From Amycolatopsis acididurans (GTDB lineage Bacteria; Actinomycetota; Actinomycetes; Mycobacteriales; Pseudonocardiaceae): DNA of 60,482 bases. The position numbers and the translations under genes are program-made. Below are positions 32,964 to 39,606 of the stretch, piece by piece. Each line of letters begins with the position of its first letter. Position 1 is the stretch's first letter. The notes below the pieces were generated by a model. That model did no database searches. It was not told where the DNA came from and was given only the letters and a program-made list of their open reading frames with translations. The stretch is taken from positions 1 to 60,482 of the forward strand of contig NZ_JAAXLS010000040.1 of NCBI RefSeq assembly GCF_012328925.1, given 5' to 3'.

Positions 32964-33983
32964 GTGCCGCGCATCGCCTTTGTCGTGTCCAGCGCTCGGG
33001 AGATCGACCTCCGGGACAGTAGCAAGCGTCCGACCGGCTACTGGGCCGAGCAGGCACTGACGTCGTACGAACTGTTCGCCGCCGCGGGCGCCGACGTCGT
33101 CGTGATCACGCCCGACGGCAATGCCCCCGTCGTGGATCCGTACAGCCTCGAGCCGATCTTCCACTACCCGGAAGAAGACCGCGGCTACTTCGCCTCGGTG
33201 TACCGAACGTTCCGCCGCGACCCCGAGGACATCCGCATCACCCTGCAACACCTGACCGACCCCGAACTGGTCGCGTCCCGCCGGATCGCGCGCCGCCTCG
33301 AGGTCGCGGGCAAGACCGCCGCCGAGGCGCGCGAGCTCGTCAGCCGGGCCGCCAAGGCGGCCTGGCAACATAACCGGCGGCTGATCGAGGTGATGCTCGC
33401 CGAAGGGCTCGACCGTGGCCTCGCCGAGGCGTCGCTCCGAGGTGCGGTCGAGGACCTGACCACGGTGGCCTGCGCACTGTCGCAGGACCGGAAGGCTCAG
33501 CTGGAGGATATCGACGGCTTTCGTTTCCCCGTGGCGCTGTCGGAGCTCTCCGGCGAGCAGCTCGGCGAATTCGACGCGCTGTTCGCACCGGGTGGCTACG
33601 CGTCCATGGTGGACTTGCCGGGCAACCCGGACCTCGCCCGCCTGGTGAGTATCCTGCATGCCAAGGGCGCGCCGGTCTCGGCGCTGTCCCATGGACCGGC
33701 GCTCCTGCTCGCCGCGCCCGAGCGGATCGACGGCCAGTGGCTTTTCGAAGGCTTCCGCGTGACCTGCTGCACGAACGAGGAAGAGGATCAGAATGCTTTC
33801 GGCAGGCTCGGGATGCCGTGGTACCTCGCCTCGGCCCTGCAGAACGCGGGGGCAATCCTCGATGATGCGCCTTACCCGTGGACGTCGCACGTCGTCGTGG
33901 ACCGTAATCTGATCACCGGCCAGAACCTGTTTTCGACCGCGGCGACAGCCGGTGCCGTGCTGAAGGCGTTAGGACTGCGTTGA
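32964..33983 (+). CDS. DJ-1/PfpI-superfamily protein, paralogue B, nucleophile Cys replaced by Ser
   Basis: Protein of 339 residues, the same length as paralogue A and colinear with it throughout (REIDLRDSSKRPTGYWAEQA, MVDLPGNPDLARL, HVVVDRNLITGQN). At the nucleophile elbow the sequence is VSALSHGPALLLA: codon TCC at 33687-33689 gives Ser242 where paralogue A has Cys242. Loss of the nucleophile suggests a non-catalytic or altered role, for instance as partner of paralogue A. GTG 32964 follows GGGGAGGTGA. A rare TTA leucine codon occurs near the end (33969-33971). Confidence 0.86.
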   Translation: MPRIAFVVSSAREIDLRDSSKRPTGYWAEQALTSYELFAAAGADVVVITPDGNAPVVDPYSLEPIFHYPEEDRGYFASVYRTFRRDPEDIRITLQHLTDPELVASRRIARRLEVAGKTAAEARELVSRAAKAAWQHNRRLIEVMLAEGLDRGLAEASLRGAVEDLTTVACALSQDRKAQLEDIDGFRFPVALSELSGEQLGEFDALFAPGGYASMVDLPGNPDLARLVSILHAKGAPVSALSHGPALLLAAPERIDGQWLFEGFRVTCCTNEEEDQNAFGRLGMPWYLASALQNAGAILDDAPYPWTSHVVVDRNLITGQNLFSTAATAGAVLKALGLR

Positions 33984-34416
33984 CTCTGCCGATCTGAGGT
34001 CGAGCTGGGAGAGCTCGAACCCTTCGCGGCACCTGAAGATGTCCTCGCGAGGAAGCGAGGCCGAACCATTGCCATGCGGGAAACGCGGGACCGAACCACC
34101 GGCTCCAGGCCGGGGAACAACTCCGCTCGCGGGTACCAGGATGGGCAACGCCGCGGAGACCCTGGACACCGGGTAAGCCGAGGCGAACGATCGTGCCGCT
34201 GTGCGTGGCAAGCCGGATTTCGTGGAGCGCCCGAGGGTGGACTCCACGATGTGCCCGCCTCCGCTGCGAGGCGTCACGGCCCTCGGACTAATTCTCGGAC
34301 CTCTCTGTACAGCGATGATCTCTCCGGCTATTGTTACCTGAACGATCGTTCGTCCACAGGCGCTGCGCGCTCTGTGCGCGCTCGAGATGGACCGGAACAT
34401 GCCGCCGGCCTGATCG
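33984..34416. other. 433-base gap, no recognisable gene
   Basis: Several short open frames run through this gap but none has a ribosome site, good codon use or a family I recognise. A TetR-type palindrome (GAACGATCGTTC, 34340-34351) lies at its right side behind a slightly A/T-rich stretch. A decayed gene formerly transcribed leftward from there is possible. Confidence 0.5.
34340..34351. promoter_or_regulatory. TetR-type operator candidate, orphan position
   Basis: GAACGATCGTTC is a perfect 12-bp palindrome sharing the GAACG..CGTTC arms with the sites at 35021 and 35123. It lies beyond the 3' end of the TetR gene, with no intact gene next to it to control. Confidence 0.45.
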
Positions 34417-35034
34417 TCAGTCCAAGGGTGCTTCCAGCAATGCCAGTGCGTAGCGTGCGTGCTGGCCGCCCAGCTCCTCGGCGTTGAGGCGGCCGCCCGC
34501 GCGATACCACGTGGAAATGGCCGACACCATGGACACGATGTTCCGTGCGGCGTCATCGGGATACGGGGTAAGGAAATCTCCCGCCGCGGCGCCCTCGGCG
34601 ACGAGCTCCTCGTAGATGCCCTGCGTGCTGTCCCGCGCCGCGACCACGCGTTTGCGCACCGCCCCGGTGAGGTACCGGATCTCGCTCAGCGCGACCAGTG
34701 AGGCCACCTGGTGCTCCACCACGAAACGGACATGCGCCCGCACGGCCGCGCTCATCCGGTCGGCGGGCCGCTTGCCGGCGGCGCCCACGGCTTCCTGGAT
34801 GCGATTGAGCAGCTCGTCGTTGGCCATCCGCAGCAGCGCTGCCAGCAGATCCGACTTCGCCGGGAAGTAGTTGTACAGATTGGACAGGCTCGTCTTCGCA
34901 CCGCGAGCGACGTCCCGCATCGACGCTCCGTAGAACCCCTTCTCCCCGAAGGCTTCGAGCGCGGCGTTGAGAATGGCCGCTTCGCTGCCGCGGGCGGTCT
35001 CTGGGATGAGCGTCGTCGCAGAACGTTCGTTCAT
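34417..35034 (-). CDS. TetR-family regulator
   Basis: Regulator of 205 residues. The N-terminal helix-turn-helix (about 18-65) reads AILNAALEAFGEKGFYGASM, then RDVARGAKTSLSNLYNYFPA and KSDLLAALL; the rest is the all-helical ligand domain. It is divergent from the acyl-CoA dehydrogenase gene (122-base gap). Its first codons contain GAACGTTCGTTC, also found in the dehydrogenase promoter, so autoregulation is likely. By analogy with FadR/KstR-like TetR proteins beside fatty-acid genes, an acyl-CoA effector is a reasonable guess. Confidence 0.88.
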   Translation of the reverse strand: MNERSATTLIPETARGSEAAILNAALEAFGEKGFYGASMRDVARGAKTSLSNLYNYFPAKSDLLAALLRMANDELLNRIQEAVGAAGKRPADRMSAAVRAHVRFVVEHQVASLVALSEIRYLTGAVRKRVVAARDSTQGIYEELVAEGAAAGDFLTPYPDDAARNIVSMVSAISTWYRAGGRLNAEELGGQHARYALALLEAPLD

Positions 35035-35140
35035 GTCAGAAGGTTGGGGGACGACGCCGTGCTGGTCAATTTCGCTGTGGCACAGGGATCTTGACGGCTG
35101 ATGCGGCCTTGCGTTTCGGTAAGAACGTTCGTTCGTTCTT
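35021..35140. promoter_or_regulatory. Pair of TetR-type operators in the divergent promoter
   Basis: GAACGTTCGTTC occurs at 35021-35032 (over the first TetR codons) and at 35123-35134. The second is embedded in AAGAACG-N6-CGTTCTT (35121-35140), with perfect 7-bp arms, ending 16 bases before the acyl-CoA dehydrogenase start. The placement fits repression of both divergent genes by the TetR protein. Confidence 0.6.
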
Positions 35141-35156
35141 AGTGTGTGGAGATGAC

Positions 35157-36347
35157 ATGACGCACCGGCCCGAGGGGCCCGCCAAAGCAGCCGCCCGGTA
35201 CCTCACCGAGGAGCGGGTGGGGATCCAGAAGCTGGCGAGGGACTTCGCGATGAAGGAGGTTCTGCCCGTCGCCAACGAGTTGGACCCCGTGCAGGGCACC
35301 ATCCCGGATCGGCTGCGCGAGCAGATGGCCGAGATGGGCTTCTTCGGCCTGCTCATTCCGGAAGAGCATGGTGGGCTGGGAGTGGGGGTGTTCGAATACT
35401 GCCTCGTCGCCGAAGAACTGGCCAGGGCGTGGCTGAGTGTGTCGGGCCTGCTTGCGCGGGGCAACGGCATGGGCGGGGGATTCACGCCCGAGCAGCGGGC
35501 CGAGATGCTGCCGAAGGTCGCGCGAGGCGAGTACCTGGGCGCGTACGCCTTGTCGGAAGCCGAAGCCGGATCCGACGTCGCGAACCTGTCGTGCCGTGCC
35601 CGTCGTGACGGAGACGAGTGGGTGATCGACGGCACGAAGATGTGGTGCACCTACGCCGATCAGTCCGACTACCTTGTGCTGTTCGCCAGGACCGCGCCGG
35701 ACAAGGACCCGGCCAAGCCGCACCGCGGCATCAGCGCGTTCCTGATCGAAAAGGAGCGTGGCGGTTTCCCGGCGGGAATCACCGGAACCAAGGTGCGCAA
35801 GATCGGCTACCATGGCTGGCACACCTGGGAACTGGCCTTTGACGGCTTCCGCGTGCCGGCCTCGGCGCTGCTCGGTGAGGAAGGCAAGGGGTTCTATCTC
35901 GCGGTGAGCGGGCTGGAAGTCGGGCGCGCGCACACGGCGGCCCGTGCGATCGGGCTCGCGAGGGCCGCACTGGAGGATTCGATCGCCTACGTCCAGCAGC
36001 GCGTCCAGTTCGGCAGGCCCATCGGCGACTTCCAGTCGATCCGCTTCAAGATCGCCGAGATGGCGGCCGAGATCGAGGCGGCACGGCAGCTGATGTACTC
36101 CGTCGCCACCGAGATCGACCTCGGTGGTTGCTGCTCCGGCGAGGCCGCCATGGCGAAGTTCGTCGCGAGCGAGATGGCGGAGCGGGTGACGAGCGCGGCG
36201 GTGCAGATTCACGGCGGCGCGGGATACACCACCGATTTCGCCGTCGAACGCCATTGGCGTGACGCGCGGCTGACGAGGATTTTCGAGGGCACGTCGGAAA
36301 TCCAGCTCCGCGTGATCTCGGATGAGCCGCTGGGTAAGGCGCCGTGA
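35157..36347 (+). CDS. Acyl-CoA dehydrogenase
   Basis: FAD-dependent acyl-CoA dehydrogenase of 396 residues. Landmarks are EMGFFGLLIPEEHGGLGVGV, AYALSEAEAGSDVANLSCRA, VIDGTKMWCTYADQSDYLVL, YVQQRVQFGRPIGDFQSIRF, and QIHGGAGYTTDFAVERHWRD, then RIFEGTSEIQLRVISDEPLG. The TSEIQ segment lies where many family members carry the catalytic Glu. ATG 35157 has TGGAGA upstream; the frame extends to 35091 but that would place the TetR operator inside the gene. The MaoC gene starts within its stop (4-base overlap). It would oxidise the acyl-CoA whose enoyl product the MaoC protein hydrates. Confidence 0.9.
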   Translation: MTHRPEGPAKAAARYLTEERVGIQKLARDFAMKEVLPVANELDPVQGTIPDRLREQMAEMGFFGLLIPEEHGGLGVGVFEYCLVAEELARAWLSVSGLLARGNGMGGGFTPEQRAEMLPKVARGEYLGAYALSEAEAGSDVANLSCRARRDGDEWVIDGTKMWCTYADQSDYLVLFARTAPDKDPAKPHRGISAFLIEKERGGFPAGITGTKVRKIGYHGWHTWELAFDGFRVPASALLGEEGKGFYLAVSGLEVGRAHTAARAIGLARAALEDSIAYVQQRVQFGRPIGDFQSIRFKIAEMAAEIEAARQLMYSVATEIDLGGCCSGEAAMAKFVASEMAERVTSAAVQIHGGAGYTTDFAVERHWRDARLTRIFEGTSEIQLRVISDEPLGKAP

Positions 36348-36799
36348 CGATGTTTTTCGAGGACTTCATTGTGGGTCAACGGTTTCACAGCGGCACGCGG
36401 GAGGTGACCGACCAAGACCTCAAGGCGTTCACCGAACTGAGCGGGGACCGCCATCCGCTGCATACGCGAGGTGCGGGCCGCTTCGGCCGACCCGTGTTGC
36501 ACGGCCCCTTCGGGCTCGCGGTGTTCCTGGGCTTGTTGCACGAGATGGGCATCGTGGCCGAATCGGTGGTCGCGTTGCTCGACACGCGATGGCGCTATCG
36601 TGCGCCGATCCACGTCGGGGACACGCTGCGCTTCGAACTCACCGTCACGCGCTGCCGACGCACGTCCAAGAGCGACGAGGGTGTCGTGAACCGGCACGTC
36701 ACGTTGCTCAACCAGGACGGAGTCACCGTGCAGGAGGGGACCACCGCGATGCTGGTCCGTGCGCGTGATGCCGGCCCGGATCCGGTGGGACGCGCGTGA
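36344..36799 (+). CDS. MaoC-like (hotdog) enoyl-CoA hydratase
   Basis: Hotdog-fold protein of 151 residues: FFEDFIVGQRFHSGTREVTD at the start, then LSGDRHPLHT carrying the catalytic Asp and His of MaoC-type hydratases, and VLHGPFGLAVFLGLLHEMG. It overlaps the acyl-CoA dehydrogenase stop by 4 bases and so is translated with it. Expected to hydrate a 2-enoyl-CoA. The specific acyl chain is unknown. Confidence 0.88.
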   Translation: MTMFFEDFIVGQRFHSGTREVTDQDLKAFTELSGDRHPLHTRGAGRFGRPVLHGPFGLAVFLGLLHEMGIVAESVVALLDTRWRYRAPIHVGDTLRFELTVTRCRRTSKSDEGVVNRHVTLLNQDGVTVQEGTTAMLVRARDAGPDPVGRA

Positions 36800-37109
36800 A
36801 GACTTCGCCCTGGCAGCGGGACACTGGGGCGGCACGATCGGGCTGCGCTGCGGTGCAGACGAGGTGCACCTGCGGATCAACCGCGGCGGGGCGGTGGAAG
36901 TGGATCGGCACGCGCCGCTGGGCTCCACGTTCACGCTCGGCGCGTCCGAACTCACCTGGACCGAGCTGATCACGGGAGAGCACAACGACTTCGTGCTTCG
37001 CCTGGAGCGTGGCGAGTTCGAGGTGAGCGGCAACCGCTGCGAGTACCGGCGCTGGAGGGAGGCACCCGCCGGGATCGTCGACACCGCACGGGACGTGGCG
37101 AGGCGATAG
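36768..37109 (+). CDS. Small SCP2-like domain protein (tentative)
   Basis: A 113-residue protein in a different frame, beginning inside the end of the MaoC gene. It contains EDFALAAGHWGGTIGLRCGA, then EVHLRINRGGAVEVDRHAPL, TFTLGASELTWTELITGEHN and FVLRLERGEFEVSGN, the strand pattern of SCP2-type lipid-binding domains. Start choice is uncertain: GTG 36759, GTG 36765 and ATG 36768 are all in frame and none has a clear ribosome site, so coupling to MaoC is assumed. Codon use is normal for the window. It may carry the acyl-CoA substrate of the preceding enzymes. Confidence 0.6.
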   Translation: MPARIRWDAREDFALAAGHWGGTIGLRCGADEVHLRINRGGAVEVDRHAPLGSTFTLGASELTWTELITGEHNDFVLRLERGEFEVSGNRCEYRRWREAPAGIVDTARDVARR

Positions 37110-37228
37110 GTCCGGGCCGTGGGCGCCCCGGCCGCCACCTTGTATGTGCAGACGGTAGCGGCGGGGCATTTTGAGCCGCGGCGGCCGTCGAGCACGGCCG
37201 AGTCCATAAACGATATCGTGCTTTCGTC

Positions 37229-38140
37229 CTATGACGCCGCGGTCACGAGCTGGTGGCCGGTTGAGGTGAAGCCAGCGAGGATGGCTGCGGCGAACGCCTC
37301 GATGGTCTCGTCGCGGCGTGAGGGCACCCAGGCGGCCGAGGTGACCCAGGACAGGGGTTCGTCCACGAGCGGGCGCCACACCAAGCCGGCCTGCAGCCGG
37401 TACGTGGGGCGCTCGTTGAGGTGTACACCCATGCCGGCGAGCACGAGACCGTAGATGAAGTAGGGATTGCGCGCGTGCCGGAACGTTCCGGGCATGAAGC
37501 CGCGGTCGCGGCACACCGACAGCATGTGATCGTACAGCTGCGACGCCATCTTTCGCGGGAATATCACCAACGACGAGCCGTTCAGATCGCGTAGCCGGAT
37601 TTGCCTGCGACTTCCGAGCGCGTGGTCTTTGCGCAAGATGACACCGAACGGACGCTGGAACGCCACACCGCAGTCCAGTCCGACCGTGTCACACGGATGG
37701 CGCAGTACGCCGATGTCGAGTTCACCGCTGCGTAAGGCCCTGAGCTGCTCGTTGGTGGTCAGTTCACGCAGTTCGACCAGCACGTCGGGCCGGTGAGCGT
37801 GGAACTCGTCCATGATCGCCTGGATCGTCGCAGGCATGGTGTCGGGCAGGCAACCGACCCGTAACGCCGTCGCGCCCCCGGCCTTGATCCGGCCCATCGC
37901 CTGACGTGCGGCGTCGACGTCGTCGAGCACGCGGCGCGCGTGTTCCAGCAGGAGTGCGCCGGCCTCGGTGAGCCGCACCTGCCGGGTGTTCCGATCGAAC
38001 AGCCGCACACCGAGGTCACGTTCGAGATCGCGAATTCGTTGCGAGAGCGGGGGTTGTGCCATATGTAACCGATGGGCGGCACGTCCGAAGTGGAGTTCCT
38101 CGGCCACGACGACGAAGTACCTGAGGTATCGGACGTCCAT
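37229..38140 (-). CDS. LysR-family regulator of the hydroxyproline cluster
   Basis: Regulator of 303 residues. The helix-turn-helix region (1-62) reads MDVRYLRYFVVVAEELHFGR, then AAHRLHMAQPPLSQRIRDLE, followed by the periplasmic-binding-like effector domain. It is divergent from the MHS transporter that opens the hydroxyproline genes, and the 103-base gap contains a LysR-type box. A broken paralogue of this gene lies at the other end of the cluster (47799-48579), matching in segments such as HARNPNFIHGLVLAGLG. Likely inducer: 4-hydroxyproline, its D-epimer or a pathway product. Confidence 0.9.
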   Translation of the reverse strand: MDVRYLRYFVVVAEELHFGRAAHRLHMAQPPLSQRIRDLERDLGVRLFDRNTRQVRLTEAGALLLEHARRVLDDVDAARQAMGRIKAGGATALRVGCLPDTMPATIQAIMDEFHAHRPDVLVELRELTTNEQLRALRSGELDIGVLRHPCDTVGLDCGVAFQRPFGVILRKDHALGSRRQIRLRDLNGSSLVIFPRKMASQLYDHMLSVCRDRGFMPGTFRHARNPYFIYGLVLAGMGVHLNERPTYRLQAGLVWRPLVDEPLSWVTSAAWVPSRRDETIEAFAAAILAGFTSTGHQLVTAAS

Positions 38141-38151
38141 GGGTTTGGATC

Positions 38152-38166
38152 ATATCTTCGCGGTAT
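38152..38166. promoter_or_regulatory. LysR box ATATC-N5-GGTAT
   Basis: ATATC-TTCGC-GGTAT fits the T-N11-A LysR consensus and lies in the LysR/MHS divergent gap. The same layout (ATATC-N5-GATAT) occurs upstream of the broken LysR paralogue at 48589-48603. Confidence 0.6.
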
Positions 38167-38243
38167 CAGTCTTTGTCCAGGTTTGATCCTTCCTGCCCGG
38201 CGGTCGGCTGGGTTAGGTTCAGATCAACCGGAAGTAGGTGACA

Positions 38244-39590
38244 ATGATGACACCGAATACACCAGGAAGCGCTTCACCTGACCGATCGCGCGTCCGAACA
38301 CTGACCACTGCCATCATCGGTACCTTCGTCGAGTACTACGACTTCGCGGTCTACGGCCTGCTCGCGCCGACGATCGCCGCTCGCTTCTTTCCCGCCGACG
38401 ACCCGACGGCCGGGCTGCTCGCGACCTTCGGCGTCTTCGCCGTCGGTTTCGCCGGGCGGCCGCTGGGCGGAGTGGTCTTCGGGCACTTCGGGGACCGGCT
38501 CGGCCGCCGGAACGTGCTGTCCGTCGCGATCATCATGATGACCACCTGCACCGTCCTCGTCGGACTGCTGCCGACGTACGACACCATCGGTGTCGCGGCA
38601 CCGCTGTTGCTGGTGATTCTGCGGCTGGTGCAGAACTTCTCGGTGGGTGGTGAGTTCTCCGGCGCGTCCTCCTTCGTGGTCGAGCACGCGCCACCGGGCC
38701 GCCGGGGCTTTCACGGAGCCTCGCTCAACATTTCCTCTGTCCTACCGTTCGTGGTCGCGATCCTGTTCGTGCTGCCCTTCTCCGCCCTGCTGTCTAAGGC
38801 GCAATTCGACTCGTGGGGCTGGCGTATCCCGTTCCTGATCGCAGGCCCGCTCGGGCTGATCGGCCTGTACCTGAGGTTGCGGGGTGAGGAGAGCCCTGCC
38901 TACGAAGCGGTCAAACGAGCGGGCGACGTGCAGCGACTGCCCGTCGTGAGCGCGCTCCGTACGCAGTTGCCGAGGATCCTGCTGCTGTTCACGACCGCGG
39001 CGGTGTCCGGAATCGCGTTCTACATGCTCAGTTCATACATGGTCACGCACCTCACGGCCGAGCTGAAGTTCTCCCGGACCACCGCGTTGGTGATCAACGC
39101 CCTTGCCATTCTGGTCTTCTGCGTGACCGGTCTGCTCATGGCGAGGTTGTCCGACCGGATCGGCAGGAAACCGGTGCTGCTGTCGAGTCAGGCCGCGTTG
39201 CTGGTACTCGGTATCCCGTCGTTCATGCTCATGGCGACCGGCAGCACCGTCGCCGCGACTGTGGGACAGTGCCTGTTCGCCTTATCGCTGGCGGGGCTTT
39301 CGGTGATGACGACGGTGCTGTCCGTGGAGTTGTTCCCCGCCAAGGTGCGCTACAGCAGCAATGCGCTCGGATACCAAGGCGCCTACATGGTTTTCGCCGG
39401 CACGGCACCGTTCGTCGCGACCTGGCTCGTCTCGGCGACCGGGAGCACGCTCGCACCGGCGGTGTACGCGTCAGGGGCCGCCCTCATCGCGCTGTGCATC
39501 CTCGGCCTCTGGTTGCCCGAGATGGCACGGGCACCACTGTGGACGGAACAGAACACCGAGCAGGCCGCGAACTCCCCGGCCAAGCCCTGA
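38244..39590 (+). CDS. MHS-family transporter (ProP/betaine-like MFS)
   Basis: Metabolite:H+ symporter of about 448 residues with twelve helices. IIGTFVEYYDFAVYGLLAP in helix 1, GHFGDRLGRRNVL in the A loop, and VGGEFSGASSFVVEHAPPGR in the middle are characteristic of the MHS family, which includes the proline/betaine transporter ProP and the shikimate transporter. GTG 38238, ATG 38244 and ATG 38247 are possible starts. It opens the hydroxyproline gene set and lies divergent from the LysR gene; import of hydroxyproline or an N-methylated (hydroxy)proline is inferred. A rare TTA codon occurs at 39282-39284. Confidence 0.88.
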   Translation: MMTPNTPGSASPDRSRVRTLTTAIIGTFVEYYDFAVYGLLAPTIAARFFPADDPTAGLLATFGVFAVGFAGRPLGGVVFGHFGDRLGRRNVLSVAIIMMTTCTVLVGLLPTYDTIGVAAPLLLVILRLVQNFSVGGEFSGASSFVVEHAPPGRRGFHGASLNISSVLPFVVAILFVLPFSALLSKAQFDSWGWRIPFLIAGPLGLIGLYLRLRGEESPAYEAVKRAGDVQRLPVVSALRTQLPRILLLFTTAAVSGIAFYMLSSYMVTHLTAELKFSRTTALVINALAILVFCVTGLLMARLSDRIGRKPVLLSSQAALLVLGIPSFMLMATGSTVAATVGQCLFALSLAGLSVMTTVLSVELFPAKVRYSSNALGYQGAYMVFAGTAPFVATWLVSATGSTLAPAVYASGAALIALCILGLWLPEMARAPLWTEQNTEQAANSPAKP

Positions 39591-39606
39591 AAGGTTGGAG
39601 ACCACC

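Noticed and set aside
34074..34487. A 137-codon plus-strand frame in the gap left of the TetR gene
   Set aside because: No ribosome site or recognisable domain, and its end overlaps the TetR gene; codon use does not resemble real genes here.
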